A DNA stretch of 64,000 nt from Piliocolobus tephrosceles (GCF_002776525.5 NC_045437.1:134117068-134181067); one strand, 5' to 3'. Counted from the first letter of the stretch, positions 22,971 through 35,705 are shown. Notes: generated from the sequence alone by a model not told the origin. Translations and numbers: made by a program.

Positions 22971-23339
22971 TTGTTAAGCTCTTGTATGGAGAATTATTGT
23001 GCTCCTTTGGAGGTGTCATGTTTTCTTGCTTTTTAATGTTTCTTGAACTTACACTGTTATCTGCACATCTGGTGTAATAGTGGCTTTTTCCTATTTTATG
23101 TCTTGGCTACCATAGGGAAAGATTTTTTCCTCTACATGCATCTACAGTATTGATTGAGTAGGATGCTTTGGCTTTGATTCTGGATAGGTGCAGTAGTGTG
23201 GTCTCTATATGATTTCTTCAGTTTTAATTAGCATGAATGGTGTCTGTAACTTATGCTGTAAGTGGCTTGGGACGAAGTTATTACTGAAAGCTGTGGTGAG
23301 GCTTTGCTTGAGACAGGGATCCCAGCTGGACTAGTGTTC

Positions 23340-24100
23340 AAGCACTTATAATCATGGCAGCAGGCTGGGTATGTGTCTTTGGGTCCCTGGCAGCATATAC
23401 CACGTCCAGTGGTAGTGAGTATGAGTGAGCTTGTCCTTAGGCCTCCAGGTGGTATACTTGGGTACTGACAGTGGCAGAGGTAGGTTTGGATGACAGAGGG
23501 CCCTCAAGCATCTGGGTGGCATGTGTGGTATCAGTGGTGGTAGCAGGGGCAGTGAACCGATTCTTGGAACCCTGAAGGGCACACAGAGGCATCAGTGGTG
23601 GTGGAGTCTGGCCGGGTGGACCAGTCCCCAGGCCCCCAAGTGGCATGTGTGGGTGGGTGTCTGTGGTAGTTCCAGGCTGGGCAGGCCAGTCCCAAGATTC
23701 TTCAGTAGGCACATGCACATGGTGGCAGCAGGCAAGAGGGGTCCATCCTCATGCCCTTGGAAGGCAAGTGCAGGTGCCAATGGCGGCAGGTGGGACAGGT
23801 CTATTCCCAGCCCCTTGTATAACATGCGCAGGCAGTGGCAGGTGAGTTGATGTTGTCCTCAGGTTTGCAAAGGTGTATGCAGGCTTTGGCATCAGTGGGT
23901 AGGGCTGGGTGACCTTCTAGCTCCTGGATGGTACACATGGGCACTAGTAGGGTGATGATAGGCAGGGGAGATCTGTCCTCAGGTTTCAAAAGGACTTCCG
24001 GCAGGGCCAGTCCCAAGACCCCTTGAAGTCTTGTACAGGTGCACAACAGCCCTGCTACTGCAGGAGGCAGGGTTGTTATCAGTGGCATTGGCTACAGGCG
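23340..24100 (-). repeat. Imperfect tandem units in the old L1 5' UTR
   Basis: About eight or nine diverged units of roughly 80-100 bp repeat the theme ccccaagtggcatgtgtggg, gtggtggtagcagg, ggcaggccagtccc. It is GC-rich against the AT-rich surroundings. Tandem monomers are known in 5' UTRs of some L1 lineages. Confidence 0.75.
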
Positions 24101-24251
24101 GTCAGCTCTGATGTTTTTGGAAGTGTTCACTTCAGTTTCCTTTGTCTCAGGGGCAGCCTTTCTGGCATACGCTGCATTGCCCGTTTCCCAAGGAGTAGGG
24201 ACATCATGTGTGATAGAGTGCTGAGGATCCACATGCACCATTAGCTCCTTG

Positions 24252-24294
24252 TGTCCACCCAGAAAACTGTGACATGAAGTTTTCTGGGTGGACA
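24252..24294. repeat. Perfect 17-bp inverted repeat with 9-nt loop
   Basis: tgtccacccagaaaact (24252-24268) and its exact reverse complement (24278-24294) flank gtgacatga. Lies in the L1 5' UTR remnant. Confidence 0.98.
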
Positions 24295-24805
24295 TGAGGG
24301 GATGGCAGTGGGCTCCAGGAATGTGGAGATGCAGGAGTTCTTGGGCTTCAGGGCAGGATATAGTCTGCTAAGAGCTGGGATCTCAAAATGGCATCAGGCT
24401 ATAGTTGCTTGGGTCTTTGGAGAGATGTGGGACCTAGTATGGACTCCCTCTATGGAAAGCTGCTGTTGCATGATCAGCTCTCTATACTAGTCTCAGGACC
24501 CGCAAAAACTGAGGAGCTCTTCTGTAACTAGGATTGCAGGAATCCCTGATGGGAACATGAACTGCTGGGAATCTCTCACCTTTTCTCTGCACTGGGGAGT
24601 TTTTCCTGGCTCTGAACTGATCCCAGCTGGGCTGGCTGCTTCACTTCTCTCTCCTTCCCTGCCTCAGAGCTCCACTACCATTTCCCTGCTGAGTATCAGT
24701 GTTCTCACAAAGACGCTCCTTCAATGTGGGATTACCTACCTGCTGTTTTGCCCTCTTTATTTTTTTGTGAAGGAGGCAAATGCTGGGCATCTTCACACAC
24801 AGCAC

Positions 24806-25094
24806 TTTTTTTTTTTTTTTTTTTTTTGAGATAGAGTCTTGCTCTGCCACCCAGGCTAGAGTGCAATGGCGCAATCACTGCAGCCTCCACCTCCTGGGTT
24901 CATGCTATTCTCCAGGCTCAGGTAGCTGGGACTATAGGCATGTACCACCACACCAGGATAATATTTTGTATTTTTAGTAGGGACAGGTTTCACCATGTTG
25001 GTCAGGCTAGTCTTGAACTCCTGACCTCAGGTGATCCACCTGCCTTGGCCTCCCAAAGTGCTAGGATTACAGGTGTGAGCCACCATGCCCAGCC
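24806..25094 (-). mobile_element. Alu, antisense, inserted in the L1 5' UTR
   Basis: T22 tail followed by an antisense Alu ending gcccagcc at 25094. cacacag is duplicated at 24796-24802 and 25095-25101. Confidence 0.95.
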
Positions 25095-25140
25095 CACACA
25101 GTCATCTTGAAGGCCCCTCTAGCCTTTCCTTTTTCCACCT

Positions 25141-26024
25141 TTATTAATGGCTCTCTATATATAATTTGAGTATAAGGAAGAAATAGTAAGATTCACTTTT
25201 TCCTACATTCTGTACAACATGAGTATGTCAGAAAAATTAACAAGCAAGAAGCCTCCCTTCAAAATGTGGCAGAAAGAGATGCACAAAATGAGTACATAGA
25301 ATAAAACAGCCCTCAGTCCATGTCTAAAAGGTTGACGGAGACCTCAAGTTGGCTGGAAAATGTTCTGAAGAGTACCTCTGTTTCTCAGGAATGTCAGACA
25401 CATGCATTGCAGTGACAACTTCTTACACTTGTAAAACTCTTTATGTAAAAAAAAGAAAAAAGAAAAAAAGCTTGTTTCCAAAGGTTATATGACAGATATT
25501 CCTCATTGACTTTACTAGCACTTTTCAATTTTGGCTCAAATCCTGTGATTCAGGAGATATGAATTGGCTAGTGGGAACATTTCCAGCAACAATATTTTGG
25601 AATTAAAAACTAATTTGACCAAGATGACCTCTGGAAATTACCAGGCTCGCGTAGAAGGAAACACTGCGACATAAATGGCTGTGTGTTATTCATTCCAAGG
25701 GGACCCAAGAAAAACTCTTCAATCATCTTCCATCATTTAAGTCACCTTTTTCATCACACCATGTCTTCTAATGAGAAAGTCTTAAAAACTGTATGCTGTA
25801 ACCATGACTAATATATAAGTGAGAATGAGACCAGTACCAGGAAATACAAATAAGCCATTTCAGAGTATCTGGATAAAAGGGGAATATGAATAGCTTGAAA
25901 AAATGCACAGTTTAACAAGCAATTATATAATTAAGATACTAGCTTAGGGAATAACTCAATACTTTTTTCCTTAACTTTGAAGTTATAAACGTCTTTTACT
26001 GAGTATTGCAGTAGCAGCTTCAGT
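25141..26024. other. Unique sequence, no gene seen
   Basis: An A-rich patch lies at 25447-25470. No gene or repeat recognised. Confidence 0.55.
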
Positions 26025-26205
26025 ACTGGGAAGACCCATTCACAAATGCCAGTTGTGCTCTTGATTACTTACACGACCTTGGGCAAGTCACTTGATACTT
26101 TCATCTGCAGTTTCCTCCTCGATAAAGTATTCACAACATATTTAAGTCACCTAGTGTCGCATATGGCATGCTGTGTGTGCTCCATAAATGTTACTTCTCT
26201 TGCTT
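26025..26205 (+). mobile_element. MIR SINE, sense
   Basis: ttgattacttacacgacctt, gggcaagtcacttgatactt, catctgcagtttcctcctcg and gtgctccataaatgttactt follow the MIR core and 3' end. Confidence 0.85.
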
Positions 26206-27289
26206 TATTTTAAAAATAGAGATGTGGCCTTCACATGCTCTATCTTTTCAGGAAAAAGAAGGCCTTCTGTTAATGGTAGAGATTTCTGAGGCTAGGATTA
26301 TTTCACGTTTCCTTTTTCTTTAATGACAATGTCATCGACTGGAGTATGAGTTCTTTAGTGGATTCAGACAGAAGCCTACAGAGTAATTTCCCTTAGGTCT
26401 AGGCTTGACATGTGGGATTCACTGGAGTTTGTTTCTCTGTTTATTAGAAAGAGCTGGTTTCTGGGATGTCAATTTCAGACTAGCGGAAGTACTAACAGTT
26501 TCTTTCTGCTGCTGCAGATTAACCTTCAAATCCTGAAACCTTTAACATCAGGCTGCAAAAGCCATTCTACTAGGTAGCAGGTTATTGCCTCTTTCATCTC
26601 GATTTAGCTCAGTGCACTTGCTCTGAGCTCTTAGAGTTGGTAAGAATGTTAGCGGGAATGCCCCCAAACCAGGCATTTTTTAAAAAAAAACCTGGGCACA
26701 ATGGCACATAGAGAAGAGTGAATTTCATTTTTAATGGATAAAGTAGCATTTGGCTCTTATTTTGAGGGTAATAAAAACATATTTTACTCACCATAGTCCA
26801 TGTGCAAGGCACCAGGGTGGTTACCGAGGTGATTGCTCTCAAAAGAGATTAAGAAATGCAGAAGAAAAGAAATAATCTGAATGTACCCCATGGTTGACTC
26901 CACATACAAAGAAGCTGCCAAATGCCCAGGCCTCACCTTCTGTTTGGTTATTGACACATAAACGCAAAAGTGAGGTAACATGAACGTAGGTGTGTAGCAG
27001 AAGTCAGTAAGCATTGACTGCAAGTTTGCTCCTGTGTACTGTGTCAACTGCAATTTGTATCAATTCTCTCTCCTTAATCTTGGGGTGACTCCCTTCTCCC
27101 TCACAGTCAGACATCTGAAATTTGTTGTCTTCTAAAAATGTCGCAGTCTGATACCTGTTATATATTGAACGTGCACCTAAGCAAAGGAAGGATTCCATCT
27201 AAGGCAAGTGCTTGATCGTGAGGGCTAGGAGGCAAAGTGGGAAGCATACAACTCCACTCCAGCCACATTGACCTTACTGGTCCTCTGAA
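26206..27289. other. Unique sequence, no gene seen
   Basis: Several 60-90-codon frames on the minus strand look like chance; none is recognised. Confidence 0.5.
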
Positions 27290-27430
27290 CACACTAAATG
27301 GCTCCGACCTCAGAGCCTTTGTATCTGCTACTCCCTCCGCCCGGAAGGCTCTTCTCCAGGCTCTCTGCACAGCTGACTCCTTCACTTGATTCAGGCCTTT
27401 GCTCAAATAGCATTCTTGAGGCCTACATGA
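27290..27430 (+). mobile_element. L2 LINE fragment
   Basis: cctcagagcctttgtatctg, then ctccctccgcccggaaggct, then gcctttgctcaaatagcatt is the familiar L2 3' ORF text. Confidence 0.8.
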
Positions 27431-27437
27431 GGCAAGA

Positions 27438-27610
27438 ATGTCTGGAAACATTTTTAGTTGTCACACGGGGAGTGGGGCAACAAACGGCATCTGGTGGGTA
27501 GAGGCTGAAGTTGCTGCTGAATGTACTATGATCCACGGAACTGCCCTGCACCACAAAGAATTCTCAAGTCCAAAATGTCAAAAGTCCCATGGCTGAGAAA
27601 CCCTGCCCTA
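27438..27610 (-). mobile_element. hAT-type nonautonomous DNA transposon, antisense
   Basis: aatgtctggaaacattttta, gttgtcacacggggagtggg, ggcatctggtgggtagaggc and a closing tggctgagaaaccctg are the reverse of the family also seen at 36,290 and 60,731. Confidence 0.75.
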
Positions 27611-27649
27611 AACAATTCAAATACGGCTAGTCTCAGCATTTTTTTTTTT

Positions 27650-27765
27650 AAACCGACCAAAAGGATAATACTACCTGCTCTAACTCACTATCTTGTAGGG
27701 AGTATAGACATTGATAATGTTCACATAAGTGTCTTGAAAAGTGTTTTATAAATGTTATTTTTCTT
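27650..27765 (+). mobile_element. MIR 3' fragment, sense
   Basis: aggataatactacctgctct followed by gaaaagtgttttataaatgt matches the MIR 3' half. Confidence 0.65.
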
Positions 27766-28004
27766 TTTAGCTCTTGATACTTCTTCAGATCATACAAGTA
27801 GGCTTAAAAGGCATTTATCATCTTACTCATTTACAATGGAATTATGGTACTTTGACTTTAAAGAGGATCATTTTCCTAAAGAGAACATAGAGCTTCTTAT
27901 CTATCAAAGCCTAGTTAGCAACCATTACTGTCCCTATTATTGAGATTAAAAAAAATATATGGCAGAAGAAACACAGGATCCTTTCTTCAAGAAAAAAAAA
28001 AGTT

Positions 28005-28105
28005 ATAGTTATTTCATTCATTGATTCAATAATTATTATGGGATGCTAATATGTGTAAAACACTAACAACAAAGTGATACAATATCACCCTTCCTGTATA
28101 AGAGA
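28005..28105 (-). mobile_element. L2-type fragment, antisense
   Basis: tttcattcattgattcaata, then gggatgctaatatgtgtaaa, then atcacccttcctgtataaga is a decayed antisense L2 end. Confidence 0.5.
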
Positions 28106-31100
28106 CGATGAGTTGAGTGTTATCGTGTGTGGCTGGTGGCTACCATATCGGACAGTGGAGATCTAAGCATCTTCTATACATTAGCATTTTTTTGTTCAGG
28201 ATTTCGATTTTTGAAAACTTCCAGCAAGAACTGAAATCACAGTGATCTTCCAGGCCACAATGGCCTTGCAAAACTTCCTTCACCCCATAGCACTAGAATC
28301 CAACACCTAATCCCTTGGGTTCCTCCTTGGCTCAAATGCTGATATTTCAGTCTCAGCAACTGCTTTGATTTCGTTAACATCTCATTAAATACCTGACATT
28401 CAGACTGTGACACCCAGGCACAGATGTGGGAAAGGAGTTAGTTTCTTTTTCAGGGGCCTGCGACCAGATTGCCTGGTCTGTGGGTCCCGCTGGTTCCTGA
28501 GTCACTGTCTACAGTTGTCCCTGAACATGGCATAAGCAGGTGGTATCTGATCAGTCAGGACTAATGATGCAAAAGGAAGCTGGCACCTCTTCAAAGACCT
28601 GCTCATAGAGGCCACAGGGAGTAGAGAAAGCGAATCCTTGGCCCTGGGTTCCGACCCTGATCCTGGGTTCTGTGTCCAGGTGTGCTCCTTGACCTCAGAT
28701 GTTTCCATCAAACAGGCTCCTTTCATAACTCTCCCTAGTAAGGGATCTGAAACTCACAGTAGAAACATTTCTTCTTCTTCCCTAAAATCCTGTGGGGGCA
28801 GATACTATTATTATCTCCCTCTTCTGATAGATGCACATAAGAAAACCCCAGGGTCATGTAGATCAAGAGACATATAATAACAGATGTTTCAAATTAGGCA
28901 CCCGTGGGCTATTTTGGGCTAGCAGATGTAGTTTTTTGGATCCATAAAGTGTATTAAATAAACAATAAAGGAAAGCAAAAACTAAGACACTTAGATTGAG
29001 TTTCTCTTGAAAAATCATAAGATTTAGCAAGAAGACCCAAATTCGTACATTATTACAACTGGCTGAGCAGCCACTCACCTTTTCACAGGGTCAGGGACAT
29101 CAGGTCCAAAATATCAATGACACAGACCCTTCCATCTCCCAGCCTTCCCCAATAACATAGACCCCTACCATCTCCCAGCTTTCCCCAGGGCCTTTTCATC
29201 TACTTGTCACTGGCCAGTCCTTATAGGTTTTTGAGTTTGTGGCCCTAGCTTAATATATTAGACTTTGAGGGTATATAATTTTTTTTTTTTTAATGAGGCT
29301 GACTTTAAGCTACAAAAATAAAGATCTCAGGGTGGAATTTTACATACCAATATTCTAGGTGAGAGAATACTTACTTTTGTTATGAACCTTTTTTGTGCTT
29401 TTATACCATATTAATTATATCAATCTTTCCCCCAACATTATGGAATCATACTATTACTGTGCTCTTGATTTGTCAGGTGACAAAAACCAGTGCCCTGAGA
29501 AATTTAGAAATAAGTTCAACAATGTGATAATGTAAAATGATTAGTGGACGGGTTGGAACTCACTCCTGGAAACATCTTTCCATTACTTTATAACATTCCT
29601 CCCACCAAATTCTCAGATATATTGTGACCTTTTACATAGTATTCTGTAGGTGTGGCCTTTGAAGGCAATAAAATTTGAGTGTTAATGCCTAATGGACCTC
29701 TTAAGACCCATCGAGCACAATCCTTAATCTCTTAAGATCTAGCTTTTAGAGTTTTCTAGAGAAATTAAAAAAGAACACTTGATTTTCAGTAGCGGCAATT
29801 GCAAAGTAAGTAAAGCACCCAGCATTATCTCTAGAAGAGAACAGGATTTCAGAATCACATTAATACATTCCCCCACAAATCTAATTAACTAAAGAAGTCA
29901 TTAGAACATTTACTATGATAGCCCATGCACCATTTGGGGTAGTAGCCATGCAGTTTGACTCTACTACCAGTATCAAGGAAAGATCCCAACTAAAAGCCAT
30001 CAAGGGCATCTGATTTCCTTTGCACAGTGGCTGGTTCAGGTTGGGCATGTGAAATAAGTTGGTCCAATTAGAGTGAAGCCCAGGATTTTTATTCAAGGAG
30101 AGACTGGGGAAAGACAAGCTCTTTCATACTGTAGATGTGGGATATGCTGATGTAATGTCTGGAGCAGCTGCTGCCATTTTGCTATCATGAGTGGAAGCAT
30201 TTGAGAAGAATCCAATGAAACATGGCAATACAACTGAGGGAATTTCAGATGAATGGAATCAAAACTCCAATCAAAGCATCACTTCCTCTGAACTCTTCCA
30301 TTACTTACCAGTCCATTACAGTCTGTCTAGTCAAGGCAGAGGTGTTAGGTAGAGTTGAACATACTTGTACAGGTAAGTTCAGAGAAACGACAGTCAGAAA
30401 ACCCTCCAGACCAAGGGAACATACTCACCAGCACATTTCCCTACTGACTACTCAGAGTGTTCGTGACAGCAACTTGTCTTGCTGTTACATCAGCCATCCC
30501 AGTCAGGTGGAGAAGAAATGTAAGCCAACACAGCGGGAGGGCTGATCTTCCACCCACAGGGGCTCCTGCTGGGGCACCATGCTTGGCAAGACAGAAGCTG
30601 GTGGTGTCTGCTTTGGTTTGAAATTGTAGCAACTGCCTATATTCAGGTCAAAGCAGGTAACTTCTTTATTGAAAGTTTTGGAAGAACCAGGAGACCAGAT
30701 TCTGAAACTTGCTATATCAGTCAGTAACCTGTAAATGGATGGTTTGTGTCAACAACCCCTTCTACCTCCTCTCTAAGAACACAACTAAAGAAAGAAGAGG
30801 AAAAAAATCACTCCAAGACTTTTAGAAAAGCCAGGCCTGTTTCCTAAGTGCATTTGTATCTTCTTTCTTCTTTGTATCTTGTTCCATTGTACTGGAACAA
30901 AAGGACAAATGCAGGGATTCCTGGAGTTGTGAGCACAGGTAAGATGCCACAGGGGCAGGAGCAAAATGGGTGAATACTCCTGAGGTCTTACTGCTTTAAA
31001 GTCTAAGACAGGGGTCCCAAACTCCCATGCCTACAGAGGTTGGGCCCATGAGCTTAATGAATGAAGCAGGCACCCACTTGGAAACTCAGAGAGAAGAGAT

Positions 31101-31147
31101 GCTGACAGGGCAGTGTTTCTCAGCTCCAGTCAAATATCTTTGAATCA
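28106..31147. other. Mostly unique sequence, no gene seen
   Basis: Contains a faint MIR-like patch near 28,785-28,870, a two-copy 35-bp tandem duplication at 29,116-29,186 and a T-run at 29,280-29,291. The 107-codon frame at 30,222-30,545 (+) is not recognised and lacks supporting signals. Confidence 0.5.
29116..29186. repeat. Two-copy tandem duplication of about 35 bp
   Basis: Unit 1 (29116-29150) and unit 2 (29151-29186) share acagaccc/atagaccc and ccatctcccagc text with five or six differences. Confidence 0.85.
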
Positions 31148-31155
31148 TGAAATCT

Positions 31156-31467
31156 GGCCAGGCGTGGTGGCTCATACCTGTAATCCCAGCACTTTGGGAG
31201 GCTGAGGTGGCTGGATCACTTGAGGTCAGGAGTTTAAGACCAGCCTGACCAACATGGTGAAACCCTGTCTCTGCTAAAAGTACAAAAAAAGTAGCCAGGC
31301 GTGGTGGTGTGTGCCTGTAATTGCAGCTACTCGGGAGGCTGAGGCAGGAGAATAGCTTGAACCTGGGAGGTGGAGGTTGCAGTGAGCCGAGATCATGTCA
31401 CTGCACTCCAGCCTGGTTGACAGAGGCAGACACTCTCAGAAAAAACAAAAAACAAAACAAAAAAACC
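31156..31467 (+). mobile_element. Alu (AluS-like), sense
   Basis: Complete sense Alu with A-rich tail. tgaaatct is duplicated at 31148-31155 and 31469-31476. Confidence 0.97.
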
Positions 31468-31673
31468 TTGAAATCTAGTTTTTAATGTAAAAGTGTCTTA
31501 ATCTTAATTTTTTTTGTGTGTATATATATATCCCCTCCTAACACTGACAAGATCAAATAAAACATGAGAGTGGGCCAATCTGGCTCCCAGGTGAAAGACA
31601 ATCAGAGGAGCTGGCTGAATTATCAGAAAGGACTAAGAGGTAGTAGGGTTTGGCTTCTAAGAATGGCAACTGG

Positions 31674-31974
31674 GCTGGGCACAGTGGCTCAGCCCTATAA
31701 TCCCAGCACTTTGGGAGGCCAAGGTGAGTGGATCATCTGAGGTCGGGAGTTCAAGACCAACCTGGTCAATGTGGCGAAACCCCATCTCTGCTAAAAATAC
31801 AAAAATTAGCCAGGCGTAGTGGCTCACACCTATAATCTCAGCCACTCAGGAGGCTGAGGCAGGAGAATTGCTTGAAGCTGAGAGGCGGAGGTTGCAGTGA
31901 GCTGAGATTGCACTATTGCACTCCAGCCTGGAAGACAGAGCAAGACTCTGTCTCAAAGGAAAAAAAAAAAAAAA
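31674..31974 (+). mobile_element. Alu (AluS-like), sense
   Basis: Complete sense Alu with an A15 tail; ggcaac is repeated on both sides (before the start and at the end of the tail). The minus-strand frame at 31657-31845 is an Alu shadow. Confidence 0.96.
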
Positions 31975-34900
31975 GGCAACCAGAAAATGATTCAGCTAGA
32001 TGTAGAAGGTGAATGGAGGGCCTGCTGTTTCCCCTAAACTGCTTAAACACAGACACCAAGTGACAGAATTGCTGAGTACGATAGCTCCACGAATTCCTTT
32101 CAGGACTGAAAGTTCAACAGAGTAATCGCGGGAGCTCTCACAAAGATGCCTGTGGCTGAGAGTAGCACAGGGGGAGCAGAGCCACCGGCACAGGTGCCTG
32201 ATCTCAAAAGGACCTCATTGGTGCGGCGTTAACACTGTCAGTGACTGCCCTTAAGGTCTGAGGCTGAGCTCAACTTCTGGCTGGGTGAAAGGAGCCCACT
32301 CAAATTTCTGATATAGGGCCCTCATCAATCTTAGTGACAGTACACTCAGAAATTACAGGAAGATAAGTAACAAAAATAAAGAAATTTGACTTCGCATGAA
32401 GCAGCCATAACCATTGCAGTAGGAGCCATTATTACCACTTAATAGATGAGGTAAGGATGAGAAATGCTATACAACACCCCACCCTTGACTGCAGCACCCA
32501 GCTCCCACTGACCAATGTTCCCTCTCTGACCGCTCTCCCAGGATTTCCCATGCCTCTCCCCGTTGCTTCCATTCTTTATGATTTCCTGCACTGCCTAAAT
32601 GGTGATGACAGTTTAATCCAGAGATTCTACAAGCATTTCATTAAAACATTATTTTTTCTCTACTGTTAACCATTCATGGAACCTACATTCCAAAGAATAT
32701 TCTTGCAGAAATGCTGCATTTTGCACCTAATGACATAGAAAATAATGGATTTAAAGGGAAATTTCAGCTTCCCATTTTACCTCCATTACTATTAGTTCAA
32801 ATCATTAAAACAAAATTCAGATGAAGTGCCTATGACCTTGACATCATTTTTAATTTTTGGCTCAAATACTTTTAAGCTGTGTTTTCTGTAAGAAACCAGG
32901 ATGATTCTATTGTTGGTAGCAAGACAACACCTTGTGAGAGGTGCCTGCAAAGTCCCTCACAAGACAGAAAGTCTCCTTAATAGAGGCCAAGTGCAGAGAA
33001 CACTGCTACCAGCTACAAGTGTACTAGCTAAGGAAGGCTTCCCTTTCCTTTTATATCTTCTGTCTAGAATAACTGAAATGACATTGTTTGTGACTCAAAT
33101 TGGTCAGATGACTCCTCATTATCTGAGAGTGGCCAGAAAAGTCCTGGGACCTGTCCTATGTTTATTCAAGGACAAGGAAAATACTGAGTATAAAGAGTGG
33201 GTTCTATGGGTTATATTGTACTTGGAAGAATAACCTCACTGTCTGGTTGCATCTTGTGAGTCTCACTTGCTCAGTGTATCGGATCTCCCTCAGTATTATA
33301 TAAAAACGTACATATCTAAACAAATACCATATTCTGTTGGTACCATTCTACTCAATGGGGCTCGACAATACTAACGGATTCCTTAAACATAACAACAGAA
33401 CATAGAAAGCACCGACTCTGAAATGCTCTTTCAAACTACTTTTCAGTTCATTTAGCACTGACAACTGTATGCGTTTTCCTTTTTTTTTTTTTCTTTTTCT
33501 CCTGAAATTCACTGAATTAACGCTCTGTCTAAAATTGCTGTTGCTTGCAGTTCAAGGATATTGCGAGTTCCAACAAAGTTGCTTCTAGGCTCATAAAATA
33601 TCTTTCTCTAAAGAAGAAATCCCTGCTGAGATCACAGTGCTAAGTTCTATTTTGAGACAAAGCTATGACTTAGATGGGTAGTATCAGCCAGACTGGAGGT
33701 GTATTTTTCAAGCATAAGGATTTAGTTTACCTATCAGACACCTGATTAGGATTCCCAGAGTCATTGTTATAACTGAAGCAGCCTGGATGGGTTCCTCCTT
33801 CAGGTGACAATTTTCCTCTACAATGATCTTGCTGAAGAGGTTCAGGATTTACCATTCACTGTGTTCCAATTCCCTCATGTGCAACATTTAGTTACAGAAG
33901 CATTATACTATGCCCTATTTTCCTGAAGGCATTTTTTTCTTTTCTCCAGTTTCAGATATAATTCTTCTATGCCCTGATTTCACAATTTATTTCAAATGCT
34001 TCGCTTTAAAAGTCTTAAATTTTAAGTCTGCTATGGCCATGTTTGAAAAGAACGACTGTACTAGAATTTGGTCTTTCTAGCTGTTACAGGTAAAAAATAA
34101 AGATCATGGAATCTTTTATCTCTTTCAATTCACTCCCTGTCAGCTTCTCTATCAAATTAATTCTGTTTTCACTTTGGCCGCTCTCACGTATTCACAGTCA
34201 ACTTTCTGGAATGTCCTCTTTTCTCACTACTTTGTGGATTTTACTAATTTTTTCAGAGATTAACTGAAAACTCACTGTTTTACTTGGTTAAAAAGTAGAT
34301 ACCCCAGAACTGCACTGGAGGTTGCTGACAGGCCTGCAGGGTCCCCACAAATCTCCATGCTATTCTCCTATACCCCAAGAAACAGCCGTGCAGGGGACTA
34401 CTTAGATGCTGTCCAGTTCTTGGCTTGGTTTAATGATAAGTTACATGGGAACCTAGGCTAGCCAAGCCTGCTCAGCATTAGTCATGAGGAGGAGGTCACA
34501 GCTGACTGTTACCTTCAGCCAGGGCAAGTCAAAACAAAGCAGACAGTTGCCTCCCTCCCTGATTTCTCACTCTGCAGCCCTGGGAAACTTAACCTTCAAG
34601 CTCCAATGCACCCTGCTGCAAGTAATGTGCTGCCTGTCCTCCGCATCTTTTTCTCCTTTTCTTTCTGCCCTCCCCAGGTTTGGTCTCCTTCCCCTCCAAG
34701 TGCTTCACAGCTCCTCTTTCCGGGTCCCTGTCCAGATCCTCTAGTATTCTAACAGAATTATTTGTAATTGTAATGTGCTGAGTTGGGGGACCTGAAACCA
34801 TCCAAGAAATACACACTTCTGCAGAACTCTCCAGGAATTGTTTGCAGCTGTTGGTTTGTCTGGAGGTGTTTACTTGGTTAGCGGCAGGCTCACTAGAAGT

Positions 34901-35499
34901 ACTGGCTGGAAGTGTTGGCTTCAGGGAGGAACTGGGAGAAAACAGGAATTACAAGGTATCTTGTCTCCTTCCTATCTTTGGCTAGACTGAGGTTCTCTTG
35001 GAGAGAGGGGCTAAAGGAACAAAATGATAGAATTAGTCAGCAAAGATTTCTAAGTAAGAGATGTACTGTGCTGTGGTCTATTTACAAAAAGGCACAGAAT
35101 TGCAGAGACTTTTTCTCTTCTGCATGAATCTCAGCTGGACTCTGACCTCCCCAACACCAGCAGCTTTGGAAGGACCCATAGTCTGAACTGTCACTGACAG
35201 AGCCAGGACAGTTCCAGATGGGTTTGTTGGGAGGGGAAGCCAGCTCAGGTAAGAAAGATTAGTCAGGGATAATGGCGGCTGCAGCTGAAACACTGATTTG
35301 TGGGCACATAGGAGAGACCCTGTAATGGATGATGATAAATAACGAATGGGTATCTTGAAGAATGGCCAACTTACAGTTATTAAAGCAGGGATAGTTTGTG
35401 CCAACATACTGTTGGTATAAAAGGGTAGAAGGGGACTTTTTGAATAGTCAGAGGTTGGTAGAGCCTGGCATACTTTGTGGGTTAATGGTGCAGAAGAAT
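31975..35499. other. Unique sequence, no gene seen
   Basis: Frames of 110 codons (32,901-33,233, +), 86 codons (34,484-34,744, +) and 109 codons (35,078-35,407, -) are not recognised. A consensus donor-like cag/gtaaga lies at about 35,249 on the plus strand, without a convincing exon. A T-run is at 33,480-33,492. Confidence 0.5.
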
Positions 35500-35705
35500 A
35501 ATGGCTAATAGCTATTATTTACTGAATGCTTATTATATGCCAGTCACCACATTAAAATCTTTCTCTACATGCATTAGCTCATTTAGTCTTTACAACAACC
35601 CTATAGAATTAGCATTATTATTATTGCCATTCTGTAGCCTGAAGACTAAGTCTTATAGCAGTTTATTAAATTTCCAAGGTCCAATAGCTAGTAAGTGCTG
35701 AGCCA
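35500..35705 (-). mobile_element. MIR SINE, antisense
   Basis: tatatgccagtcaccacatt, then ctcatttagtctttacaaca, then agcattattattattgccat, then caatagctagtaagtgctga is an antisense MIR almost end to end. Confidence 0.85.

Larger units (their letters stand above)
18846..25140 (-). mobile_element. Long old L1 (L1MA/L1PB class), antisense, with ORF2, ORF1 and 5' UTR remnants
   Basis: Reading on the minus strand from 25,140 leftward: a GC-rich 5' UTR (about 23,020-25,140), an ORF1 region whose start codon is probably at 23,019 (followed by codons for Thr-Pro-Pro-Lys-Glu), then ORF2. ORF2 remnants include the endonuclease region (21,421-21,603 and 20,911-21,228, with the DHMLGHKTSL stretch), the linker before reverse transcriptase (20,128-20,382, with LISKPDKDT) and a later part (19,433-19,639). 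Stops and frameshifts break it throughout. The C-terminal third of ORF2 is missing: the 3' UTR piece (18,846-18,935) joins abruptly to mid-ORF2. Two Alus interrupt it. It cannot encode active protein. Confidence 0.88.

Noticed and set aside
23521..23850. Cluster of 60-109-codon frames on both strands
   Set aside because: They lie in the GC-rich old L1 5' UTR, where stops are rare; frames on both strands show low stop density, not coding.
32901..33233. 110-codon frame, plus strand
   Set aside because: Not recognised; no supporting splice sites or repeat content; within chance expectation.
35078..35407. 109-codon minus-strand frame near a plus-strand donor-like cag/gtaaga
   Set aside because: Frame and donor are on opposite strands, so they do not support each other.
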